Source: Brugia malayi
Taxonomy: Eukaryota; Nematoda; Chromadorea; Rhabditida; Onchocercidae
Length of the DNA: 64,000 nucleotides
Assembly (NCBI RefSeq): GCF_000002995.4
Contig: NW_025062479.1
Location: 14,122,221-14,186,220, forward strand
Direction of reading: 5' to 3'
Every line of letters begins with the position of its first letter. Position 1 is the first letter of the stretch. The notes under the pieces were generated by a model, which ran no database searches, had not been told where the DNA came from, and was given only the letters and a program-made list of their open reading frames with translations. Shown here one piece after another: positions 26,901 to 37,165 of the stretch. The position numbers were made by a program, and so were the translations under genes.

Positions 26901-27350
26901 TCACATAAATTAAGCATTAAAAAACGAAAAAAGTTGAAAATGAAAATCGTAAAAAAAAATAAATTACAAACAAAGTATTGGAAATTTTCAATGAAATCAC
27001 TTACACATTTACTACCGTTTGTTAGAAAAAAGAAGCAAAAAATGAGAAATTTAGCGCAGAGAAAAATAAAATTGAAAAAATTTTGTAAAGTAAAATCAAA
27101 ATATGCATCAAATATTTTCATGAATCCAATTTATGCTAATTATCGAACTTTATCCAATGAATGTAGCCAAAAATTACGAATGAAAATACCACAGTGTAAA
27201 AGTACAATTTTCTATGGCATTTCAAAAAATAGAAAAAGTATCAATGATAATATTTCATATAAATATTCCACGTTTATTCCATCTTATCTATCTTATCATT
27301 ACTTAGATAATAATTATCAGTCAAGAAAAACATTGAGAAGATTCATTTAA
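20934..27350 (+). CDS. exp: MH2-domain (SMAD-like) protein resembling Expansion, with long basic C-terminal tail
   Basis: Ten exons: 20934-21086, 21816-21928, 22422-22545, 22883-23074, 23502-23706, 24018-24087, 24953-25114, 25287-25374, 25649-25904, 26290-27350; 807 residues, with phase kept at every junction. Residues 43-265 form the conserved part: WHTVEQFEK, then LEKLEYGDLDDEIWGKI, YFQNN, HKIGDGVIIKID, FDMRLFNLAMEYELKQLEPN, and CWFMIINLVALDVLRSKLP. This order and wording match my memory of Expansion, the invertebrate MH2-only SMAD relative that in Drosophila controls tracheal tube size. There is no MH1 DNA-binding domain, and the protein does not end in the SSxS phosphorylation motif of receptor SMADs. 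After residue 270 it is Ser/Asn-rich and unconserved to my eye. The last exon (353 codons) holds lysine-arginine clusters that could be nuclear localisation signals. A cytoplasmic or cortical scaffold role is inferred only from the family. Confidence 0.8.
25491..25520. repeat. 13-bp inverted repeat in an intron of the MH2 gene
   Basis: Arms 25491-25503 (AAAAATCTCAAAA) and 25508-25520 are exact reverse complements around a 4-bp loop, in the intron 25375-25648. Confidence 0.75.
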
Positions 27351-27632
27351 TAAATGTTAAATTATCGTGCAGATAGCTAGATAAATATATAAGAATACCA
27401 GTTTATTTAGCATAAAAAAATATAAAATTAAAAAAAAAACTCTATGCTTGCTGTCAAAGTATTTTTTGAAAGATTTTCTAATTTAATCAAAGAATTGAAA
27501 TAATATTTTAACACAAACTTGGTATATACAAGAAATTTTATTTTACTGATTATTTCATTGTTAAATTAATTAGATTTGTAAGCAAATATGTTTATTAGAG
27601 TGTATTTATGATGATTTATGTTTAAATGACTG

Positions 27633-27638
27633 AATAAA
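27633..27638 (+). terminator. candidate polyadenylation signal of the MH2 gene
   Basis: AATAAA about 280 nt after the stop codon, followed by further AATAAA-like repeats. A chance match is possible in AT-rich DNA. Confidence 0.35.
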
Positions 27639-28637
27639 TAAATGATTATAAATGTGATATATTATTTTATTCTGTATGATATATATTTTTTTCTTTTCAC
27701 TTTTTTGTCAATAAATTAATTTGTCACTGATCAATTGCGATATCAATTTTATGATAATTCGATGCATTGCATAAAGGAAAAATTCATTCACATTTGCCTT
27801 ATATCATCAACGACATATCATCAAATACTTATCATTATTTGACACCATTATTTTCATATCATTATTCATCAAATAATATCAATTGTGATATTATTTATCA
27901 TTATTTATCTTCTTTAATTATTTCGCTCCATTATTTATTGATCCTGGTCACTTGCATTCTATTTGCTATCTATTTCCTGAAATAAGAAAATTTTCAGTTT
28001 GTATGATAATTATTAATTTGCAATGAAATTTTTAGTTAAATTTCAGCAAAAATTGAAGAAAAGGAATACTTTTAGATGATAATTTATTACTCCTTATTGT
28101 TGTATAATTAAATATATTTCCGTTAATCCGGAATGATAGACAAGCAAATACCGGTTTAGTAATATTGGATGCGAAGTACTGTTTGTTGTTTACAAAATCA
28201 TTCACTCAATCATGATGTCTGATCATTGATCTGATCATTTGCATTCTATTTGTTATCTCAAGAAACAATACTTTTCCTTTTCTTTTTTCATATTATTTGA
28301 GCTTTACAATTATCTTTATCAACCACATTTTTATCACATGTTGTCATAACTATAGCATTAAGATTTAAATTTTTGAAAATTATAATTAATAAAATATATG
28401 TAATTATTGGTGAGTTAAATCTGTGACAAAACATCTATTCTGGTTTTGGTCAAATGATAGCAGTTAGTTTATTTTTTAACTACAGCAAAGATTTTATAGG
28501 TAAACAATTCGTGGATTTAAAAAAAAAAAAAAATGTGAAGAAAGTATATTTGTTCGATTTTATGATCATTATGAGAAGTTCGATGACATTTTCACAATTC
28601 TTGCAATCAAAAAGACTAATTTTACAATCGAAAGATA

Positions 28638-29748
28638 ATATTACAGCAATAATAACAGTAGCAATAGCAATAACAATAATAATAGCAACAGAGCAGCTAT
28701 CTCATTAATAATTTCAAAATTTAGAAGAAAATTTTTTTACTATTCATTTTTGCATACCTCTCATAAATTGAAATAATATTAAAAATTTATTCTTATAGTA
28801 GATTTTGATATCACTGAACGATGTATTTCTTATCACTAATCGAATTAACACACTCACTGTTCAGAACAATACCACATTGCTCTTATACAATATGAACTTG
28901 AAAAAGAATAATGATTTCAATATCCTATCATCGTAAAAAAATTTCCATCTCTTTTTTCGCTTTCATCTTCTTTAAACTATTATAAATTTTAATTTCCTCG
29001 TTGTGTTTTAATTAAATCCCAATTAATTTTATTTAATTCATTTCCTGATAAATTACAACCAGTTCATTTATTTTACATAATTTCGCATTTCTCCATTTTC
29101 TTTTTCTTTTCTTTCCTTTATTATTAAATTTTTAAAATGAAAATGTACTAATTGTTGTTTTTATTTTCAGAAATGAAAAGCAAACATATTTTATTATGAA
29201 TGTATTGATAATATATAATCATTTAGCAAAAAAATCAATGATAACAACAAAACAACAATAACAATAAGAACAGAGTAACTATCTCATTAATAATTTTATT
29301 AAGGTCTAGTGTTACCATGTGAAAAAGAAAGAAAAGAATTCTGAAGAAAATTATTGTTGAAAATGGTTAATGTTGCGCTAATCTAGCAATAACATATGGT
29401 AATAACAGCACCAGGAATAACAATAACAGAGACAAGAACAATAATGATGGAAAGAATAATAATAGCAACAAAAAAACAACCGCAACAAGTAACAACAACA
29501 ACAAAAACAACAAACAATAAAAAGATAACGACAACAGCAACAGCAACAGTAGCAACAAACGATGAACAACAAGAACAACCACAACAGGAAACAAGAACAA
29601 CCACAACAGGAAATAACAGCAACAGTAACAACAGCCAACAAAGAAGAACAAAAACAACAATCAGTATAATAAGAACGATCACAGTAAGAATAACAAATGA
29701 CAAGAACAATAACAACAACAGAATAGCTATATCATGAATGGTTTCATT
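28638..29748. repeat. CAA/CAG-rich low-complexity region with three diverged repeat ends
   Basis: Dense AAC, CAA and CAG triplets occur at 28638-28690, 29238-29275 and 29400-29725. After each block comes a related sequence near GAGCAGCTATCTCATTAATAATTT: 28691-28715, 29272-29297 and 29720-29745. This suggests three old copies of one unit rather than simple triplet slippage. Confidence 0.6.
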
Positions 29749-30766
29749 AAAATTCACTTTAAAAATCGCTTTAAAAAAGAAAAAAAATGTTATTAAAGAA
29801 TGGTTAAATATGTATGCGCTCATTGCCTCCCTCATTTACTATTCAAATTAGCAAAATGAGGTCATTATGGTCGCAGATTCTGCTATCAATCAACTGACCA
29901 AAGCAACTAAACAAATCTTTACTGACCGACCCATTCGCTCTCCATTAGCATTCTATCTGTTCTCCCATATATGTCACTTTTGCTCTTTTTTCCTCCATTC
30001 ATCGCTTTTTTTTTTTTTTCATATTTTTTATTTACAAAATTATTTTTTAGTAGAAATAAATGTTTAATTGCTTAAATTAAACTAAGATAATCAAAAAAAG
30101 TAAAACAAGTTCCTTTTCTGTTTTTTATTGCATTATTTTGATTTGTTCTAATTGTTTTTTTTTTTTTTTTTTTGCATTTTAATCTTTGGAATTATTTAAA
30201 ATTTTTGTTTTTTAAGTTATTTCATGCATTCTATAAGACTTTGGATCATATTTGAGTGAATTTTTGGGAAATAAAAATAAAAAAAAAAACAGAGGAAAGG
30301 AGGAAAAAAAAAAAACATTTTTCTTTTTTAATCAATACATTTCCTTTTTTTTCCTTCAATAATATACGATGTCTTTTAGTAAACTTAAAATATTAACAAT
30401 TCTTTAGGGATATTTTATTAATCTGTTTTCTTCTACTTTCTTCTTTCGATCCTTTTTTCCGTCGAATAAAAGCATAAACAGTGTTACTGTATTAGATGTG
30501 AAAAATTAGTTATGAAAAGATTCAGATTTAAAATACGAGAAAACATTAAATTTATAATTTTTAACTGATGTTTGAAAATTTTTCAATTATTTTTATTTTT
30601 CCCACACTTACTTTTTTTCTTTTTTTTTGCTTCGTTTTTATTTTATATATTGAACAATTAAATTGTTAATTTTATTTTGTTATGAAATTTTTTCTTTTGG
30701 CTTTTTTCCTCCAATTTTCTTTCAATAAAACATGTTACTGATTAATTGATTAATGATAGTAAAGCG

Positions 30767-31745
30767 ATGAAGCAAATATTTGGATTTACTGATTATTTGG
30801 GTCCATTAGCTGCATCAATGTGCTTTTTTGTCGCAATTTTTTTACTATCACTGATTATTAATTTCATTTGGATTTCAAAAGATGATGAACGTACTATTTT
30901 CGAAAAGGTTACAGATATTTATCACTATTATTATCATTATTAATCATTATTATTTAGTAGTAGTATTATTATTAATTGCCATTATTTATTATTACTATTG
31001 TTGTTATTATTGCTATTATTACTATTCATTTCATAATATAATCTGAAATAATTTTTTTTTTTTGAATTTTTTTTGGATAATAAGTAAATGACACTTTTTT
31101 TTTTTTGAACAAAAACCTTCCAAATGATGTAGAATGGTGAAAGAAATTTATTGCTTTGCAGTTTGGTTCAAATTTATGTGGCGTCCATCGAATGCGTCAT
31201 CGTTCTAAAAAGGTTTTTATTTTTCAATTTTACATAAATGTCTTTTTTTTATGTATCAAATTATTATTATCATTTTATTACTTTTTATAATCAAAGAGTG
31301 AAACTAGTGATTGAATTAGAACTTAGTCGTAATTAATACTAAATAAATTCAAATTTTAAATACGTAGTAATACAATTGAAAGAAATACGAAATGCAAAAG
31401 AAAGGATAATGATTATCACTTCCTTACGATGATCTCTTTTTTTCCTTTTTTATTTTATTTTTTTCTCAAATGAAAAAAAAAAGGATAGAAAAAATTAAAA
31501 ATGAATTTTTCGAAAAAAAATAGAGGAAAAAAAACAAAGTTTTTCTCAAAGAGAAAAAAAAAAAAGTTTTTCTATTAAAATGGAAATTCTCGTTGTTTAC
31601 TTCTTTTTTATTTGCTAATAAAAAATGACTAATTAAAAAGAAATGATTAGAGAAGTTTTATTTTTACTTATTATAGGGTACAAAAATGATGAATAAACTA
31701 ATGGTTAATTCATATGGTCCAGCAGTTGACACCACCGTCGTCTAA
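30767..31745 (+). CDS. small single-pass membrane protein with C-terminal PDZ-ligand motif
   Basis: Three exons: 30767-30907, 31162-31212, 31677-31745; 86 residues, all junctions in phase 0, with consensus acceptors TTTGCAG and TTATAG. Residues 1-14 are polar or aromatic. Residues about 15-36 (SMCFFVAIFLLSLIINFIWI) form one hydrophobic span. The rest is basic (VHRMRHRSKK) and ends GPAVDTTVV, a class I PDZ ligand (T-x-V). The basic side after the span suggests an extracellular or lumenal N terminus and a cytoplasmic tail. There is no cleavable signal peptide. I do not recognise a family. The start at 30767 is the first in-frame ATG; upstream in-frame sequence back to 30746 is open but has no ATG, so an additional 5' exon is possible. 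Confidence 0.6.
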
Positions 31746-31898
31746 AATTCAATTCAACAAATTGTTATCGTTTTTATCTCATATCTTTCAATATCTTTCT
31801 TTATTCTTTTCTTAAAAAAAATCTTTTGTTTTTCTTTCTTTAAATGATTAAAAAAATATTTGTTGTTTTGATTGAAGTTAATAATTTCTACATATGAT

Positions 31899-31904
31899 AA
31901 TAAA
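31899..31904 (+). terminator. candidate polyadenylation signal of the small membrane-protein gene
   Basis: AATAAA about 155 nt after the stop codon. Confidence 0.4.
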
Positions 31905-32338
31905 ACATGAAATTTAATGGTTGTTTAATTTTTTTTTTCAAAAATTTAATATTTCGTATTTTTTTAGTTTTGGAATATTTTTTTCTGAAAACTTTTGTCC
32001 TCACTCTTTTTTTGTGTCATTTGAGAAAAAAATACAAAAGATTTTTATAAATTTTCAAACTTTTCAATTTTTTTAAAATTTTCTTCTAATTTTTTTTTTA
32101 TTTTTTTAAAAATTTTGAGTTAGTCATTTCTTGTGAATGTGACATTGGTATGCAAATGCTCAAAAACGCACATTTATCGTTGTCATGAAAATTCAATAAT
32201 TTCATAAAATATTGAAATTTTAATAAAAATTTATAAAATAATTTCTTAAATATATTCTTTTGGTGAACAAATTAGAAAAAAGAAATATATGTATGTGTTA
32301 TGGAATTTTTAAAATCTTAGCAACAATTTAAATTTATG

Positions 32339-32394
32339 CAAAATGTAATATATTGCACTATATCATTTGATATAGTGCAATATATTACATTTTG
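32339..32394. repeat. perfect palindrome, 27-bp arms with 2-bp centre
   Basis: Arms 32339-32365 and 32368-32394 are exact reverse complements (CAAAATGTAATATATTGCAC... against its complement) around TT. Its right end overlaps the first unit of the tandem duplication that follows. Confidence 0.92.
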
Positions 32395-32410
32395 ATTAAA
32401 ATTTTTTTTT

Positions 32411-32448
<38 letters not shown>

Positions 32449-32656
32449 TTTTTTAAAAATAATTAAAATTTTTGCTGAACAAAATAAATTGTGCTATATC
32501 ATATCATATTTGAATAATTATTACATTTTGATTAAAATTTTTTTTTAATTTAATTTTTTTTTTTTTTTTTTTTTTTTAAAATTTTTTTAAAAATAATTAA
32601 AATTTTTGCTGAACAAAATAAATTGTGCTATATCATATCATATTTGAATAATTAAA
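32385..32656. repeat. 136-bp tandem duplication
   Basis: Unit 1 (32385-32520) and unit 2 (32521-32656) both start TTACATTTTGATTAAAATTT. They pass through a long T tract and AAATTTTTGCTGAACAAAAT, and end at GTGCTATATCATATCATATT plus TGAATAATTA. They are almost identical apart from T-tract length, so the duplication is recent. Confidence 0.9.
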
Positions 32657-33389
32657 GATTAATGGAGTTTTTAAATGACATAAACTTTATATACATATAT
32701 TTCATTTCTTTGTTTACCTTCTCTCATTTGTAATTGAGAATTTATTGTTTATTTCTTCTGCAAAAGATTTTTTACAAATGATAATATATTGTCTGTTGGT
32801 AATAAGGAAAATAAAATAAACTTAGCAATGTATTACAAATAATTGATCAAAATTTTATTAAATAAATTGAAAAAAGGAAAAGAAAGAGATTGAAAAATAA
32901 AATTTTGAAATAAAAAATAGAAAGATATAAAATGGGTACGCTGTTTATTATCGTGTGTTATCAAAATGAAATTGTAGAAATAATCGTTAAAATGTAAGTT
33001 AGTATTGCAAATAATTATTATTTACTGTTATATCAAATATATCAAAGAATCAAAGAATTTATCATTTGAATGGGGAAGTAACAAAAATTTTTCATAGTTA
33101 TGTTGAGAAAGTATCGAACAGGAAATTAAGATTAACTTGTAATAATGTAAGTAATAAAATGGAAATTAACAGATTAGTATTTGAAACAGTTAATAATTTA
33201 AACATATATCGGTTAAATCACGTTATCACGTCCAAACTATTGAATATTTAACACATTTTATTGCAATCATAATATTAAAAAAGAAACAACTGTTACATAT
33301 TGTTTAGTCTTTCATATATATATAATTTGAAAATGATATTCTGAATTTGAATAAAATCATCCCATCTCCCACCAATTGCGTTTACCGCA

Positions 33390-33610
33390 CCGTGTTTCTT
33401 TTATTGTCATTGTTATTGTTGTAATTTAGGATGAGCAATTGGAAATTATTTTTTTGGATGTCATCGCCGCTATTATTGTTATTGCTGTTGTAATTGCTTT
33501 TATTGCTCCCGTTATTGTAGAATGTTGTTTGTTGTTGTCGCTTATTGTTACTGTTTTTATTGTTAGTGTTGTTGATATTGTTGTTTGTTGCTGTTGTAAT
33601 TTAGGAAAAA
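33390..33610. repeat. GTT/ATT-rich low-complexity tract with duplicated TTGTAATTTAGGA
   Basis: Runs of TTG, GTT and ATT triplets. The phrase TGTTGTAATTTAGGA occurs at about 33417-33431 and again at 33592-33606, so the tract holds a tandem duplication of roughly 175 bp. Hydrophobic open frames through it are artefacts of the triplet bias. Confidence 0.6.
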
Positions 33611-33695
33611 CAAATAACAAGGAATATAAAATCATTACATCAAAACTGAAATTTCATCAGTTTTGCTGGAAGAATCTTTTTTGACATATTTTGAA

Positions 33696-33696
<1 letters not shown>

Positions 33697-33722
<26 letters not shown>
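33697..33722. repeat. AT dinucleotide microsatellite
   Basis: About 26 bp of alternating AT. Confidence 0.9.
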
Positions 33723-33727
<5 letters not shown>

Positions 33728-34514
33728 TTATTTTTTTCAAATATTAAATGTTTCCTTATTATTATAAATTCGATTCTATTATTACAAAATTTTCAATTTC
33801 TATTTTTTTCTTTATCTCCTACATGGATTGAATTATATCAATAAATTAAAGTGTATATTTCATACGAAATTATGTAAAAATTTTTACGCACTTTTTTACG
33901 CATATATTAAAATCACAATTTCCTTTTTTCCTTTCTAAATTAATTGTATCTAAATGCATGAATGTGATTAAAACATTAAATTGTAAAAATTTTTTTACAA
34001 AATTTTACTTTGGTAATTATAAGTAGAAAGCAATAAAATTTCTATCCCATTTAAAAAAATAAAATTTGTGTAATTAAAAAAAATTTTTTTTGAATTAACT
34101 AATAACCATATTTTATCCACATACATATTGCTGCATATTGCTATTTTTATTTATTGTAACTTTATTTTTTTAATAATTTTTAATGTCAACAATTTTTTAT
34201 CATTTTCTTTTTTTTTTTTTTTTTTTTTCGATTGTGTAATTCGTAGAGCAGATATTATGAATAATTAGACAATTAATTTTGTTGATATTCTTTTCTACCA
34301 ATTATTTCCATTATATTATTTGATGAATGAAACGGCTGACACAAATGAAAATAAAAACTAAAGTTTTCAATGTGTCACTTTCCCAAATGGGAACGAATAT
34401 GAAATTCGTTTATGCTTTAGTCAAGTTAGCATTTGCATCATATATTAGTGGAGCAAATGCATGTTTTTGTATCCATTAAAACTCTCTCATAAACCGCTTA
34501 TTTCCTTTTTAAGA

Positions 34515-34575
34515 GTAAAAGAGAGAGAGAGAGACAGAGAAGAAGAGAGAGGGAAGGAGAGGGAGATAGAAAGAG
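34515..34575. repeat. GA-rich microsatellite
   Basis: A purine-only tract, AGAGAGAGAGAGA followed by interrupted GAGA and GGGA units. Similar tracts lie at 12883-12900, 36030-36060 and 60955-60971, and CT tracts at 59985-60003 and 60368-60385. Confidence 0.85.
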
Positions 34576-37130
34576 GAAGATGAAATTGGTGATGAAACAC
34601 CAGTATGAGCGATCATTAATCATAGCCGAAACGCCTATTATTCATTATTTATTATTGTTGTTATTGTAATTTATTATTACCAATATTTTCATTTATTATT
34701 ACTATCACTTATAATTATCATTTATTATTATTATTATTATTATTAATTCCAAAAGATAGGCATTCTTTCTCTTCTATTATGAAACGAAACTCATCTACCC
34801 TGTTTCATTTCATTTCTTTTCTTTTTTTTTTTTTGCCGAAAGAGACCAGAAAACATTCTCTAAGTTCTCGTCAGTGTTGTTTAGGTTCAATGATCAATGA
34901 TCAGCTTGGTCAGATGTCTGTCTAAAGTAACATTTAATTATATTGCACACATATCAAAATATGCCAAGAACCTCTTTCTGCTTTGTAAATAATTAAATTC
35001 CGAAAATAAATTTTCCTATCAAGAAAAAATATATATCCATATATTTTATTATGAGCCAATAATATTTCTTTATTACAAACCATTTGATAACTAGAAAATA
35101 GCTCAGTAAGGCAAGGAATTATGAATTATGATATTATATTTTGTTAAAAATGAAGCGTATGTTTGGAAATTCTGATAAATTTTTATGATCAGTTCCTATT
35201 GCTATAATAAAACGATGGGTATTTGATGAAATTTTTAATTCTTATAAATTAGTTATGTCTAATAATATTCATAAATATGTTTTGTATTGCTTATAAAAGT
35301 TGTAGAAACGAAAAAAATGGTGCTAATAAAAAAGCTTTAATAATGATTTCACATAAACCATCAGATGTTTTCGATTTTAAGCAATTTTTTCAAATATCAA
35401 ATTAGCATTCTGTTCGCTGAATGAAATAAATTTTTTGATGTTTGTTTAAAATTCAATCATCATTGTGCTTACTTAATATCACATCAAATATCATATTGTA
35501 AATATTCAAATGATTGCATTAAAAATTAAAAAGAAAGTATTATCGATATTTATTTTCTTGTAAGTTTAATAAATGACTATTAATTGTTATTAATAAATGA
35601 CTATTAATAATTTTGTATTAATATTTGTAATATTTTAAATGGTTATTAATGAAAAAAAAATGACTTTTTTAAATTCAAAAATTCTAAACTTTTATTATTG
35701 ATTTAAATTAGAAATGAGAACAAAATGATAAATAATTCCTGATGATTATTATGAGTTACATGGGAAATAGAACAAAAAAATTATAAAATATAGACTTCCC
35801 CAACGAAATAATTACAAAATATAGACTCTTCCAAGCATTATATCTGATTTTTAATTCAAATCTGTTAATTCTTGTTCGTTGATCATTGAACACTAAATGT
35901 AGCAGCGGTAATTGCAAACAAGAAAATGCACATTATGCGCTCGATGTCATTTGCCACCCTTTCTCTATTACGTACATTCATATCTGTTTGTCATTGTATT
36001 CAGTTAAACGAAAAGAAAGAAAGGGACGGAGAAAAAGAGAGAGAGAGAGAGAGAGAGCAGGGGAGAAGAAAAAAGTAAAAAACGAACGACAAATAACGAT
36101 AAATGGTTCAAATATAAATAACTTTAAAGTATTTGTGGAATATCATTCCAACAGTCGAATGCTTTTTTACATTAAATTTTTCTCTTTTTTCTTCTTCTAT
36201 TACAATTTCTTAAATACAAATTATTTTATGATTAACTAATAATAAACACGTAGTTTATTGTAATCAGACACGAATGTATTTTAGACATTTCAGAGAATTT
36301 TTTTTTTTGAAATTTAAATTTCAATCAGAAAATTATACAGATTGATGATTTGTAATAATGATATCGACGACTAGTTTCATTTTCTTTTCTTTTTTTTTTG
36401 CTTATAAAAGATTGTTAACCAGTGAAATTTATAGCAAAAATAACTTATCATCAATAAAATAATTTAATCACTGCGCTGATTGAAATTATCGGATAACAAT
36501 TAATTAATTATTTTGCTTACCTGTAATTGCCAGAAATACATTTCTCCCAATGTAAAATGCTATTAATTCGGGAAAGGAAAGATTACATAGATCAAAAATA
36601 TTAAGTAATTGAACTCATCGCATCTAATCATTAATGTCAACCGATCTTTTTTTTTTCTTGCTCCCGTTACTGGAAAAAAAATCGCCCAAAATATGTATTT
36701 ATACGTTATTCTACGCCTTTAAAATTTTTTAGTGAATTGAATAATACATTAGAAAGTTGCTAATTAATATTTGATATAACTTGTTGAAATTATATTTTAT
36801 AAAAAATGTATTTTAGCTAACAAATAAAAGTATGCGATTTTTCATACTTTTCAATTTTATTATCATTTTATTATATTTAATACGAATAATTTATTCCATC
36901 GGACATTTTTTAGTTCATTTCAAAATTTATTTTTGTTATTTAGAAAAGGAAGAAAAATACTAGAGTGTTTTTTCTTTCATTTCCTTCTTTTCATGTTCGA
37001 TGTTTTAATATCCGAGCATTTTTTCTTTTCCATTTTTCATTTTGCTGTTATTTTCAATGAAAACGTCTGTCATTGAGAATTAAAAATCAGACATCAACCA
37101 AATGATTCATTTATCTAAGCTATTTTATTA

Positions 37131-37165
<35 letters not shown>

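Larger units (their letters stand above)
27351..30766. other. 3.4-kb spacer with low-complexity DNA
   Basis: Contains the 3' end of the MH2 transcript and the upstream region of the small membrane-protein gene. Several long open frames here come only from CAA/TTG triplet bias. A stretch at 29830-29990 is less AT-rich than its surroundings and may be regulatory, but I see no splice-bounded exon in it. Confidence 0.5.

Noticed and set aside
26801..27121. Antisense open frame of 106 codons
   Set aside because: It lies inside the last exon of the MH2 gene; the lysine-rich sense sequence reads as Phe/Leu on the other strand.
29396..29737. Thr/Asn/Gln-rich open frame of 113 codons on the plus strand
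   Set aside because: Pure triplet low complexity (ACA, AAC, CAA); no conserved residue pattern.
29383..29835. Open frame of 150 codons on the minus strand, apparently multi-pass hydrophobic
   Set aside because: It is the antisense of CAA/CAG triplet DNA, which reads as Leu, Val and Cys in every frame. Overlapping frames are equally open and no splice or start signals support it.
29867..30067. Open frame containing TKATKQIF...SPLAFYLFS, superficially like KAMKQIFGF...GPLAASMCFF of the membrane-protein gene 900 bp downstream
   Set aside because: The match is under 25 residues with gaps, and the rest is poly-Phe from T runs. A decayed duplicate exon cannot be excluded, but support is too thin.
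33439..33684. Hydrophobic open frame of 81 codons
   Set aside because: Produced by GTT/ATT triplet runs; the antisense strand is open too.
34860..34930. Less AT-rich patch with TTCAATGATCAATGATC considered as a possible tRNA
   Set aside because: No paired acceptor, D or T stems can be drawn and no anticodon arm is present.
35886..36239. Open frame of 117 codons, first part less AT-rich
   Set aside because: The centre is a GA microsatellite read as Arg/Glu and the end is poly-Phe/Tyr from T-rich DNA. No exon signals fit a coding model.
37133..37164. 32-A run as a possible retroposon tail
   Set aside because: Homopolymers are everywhere in this genome. No upstream element body or target-site duplication was seen.
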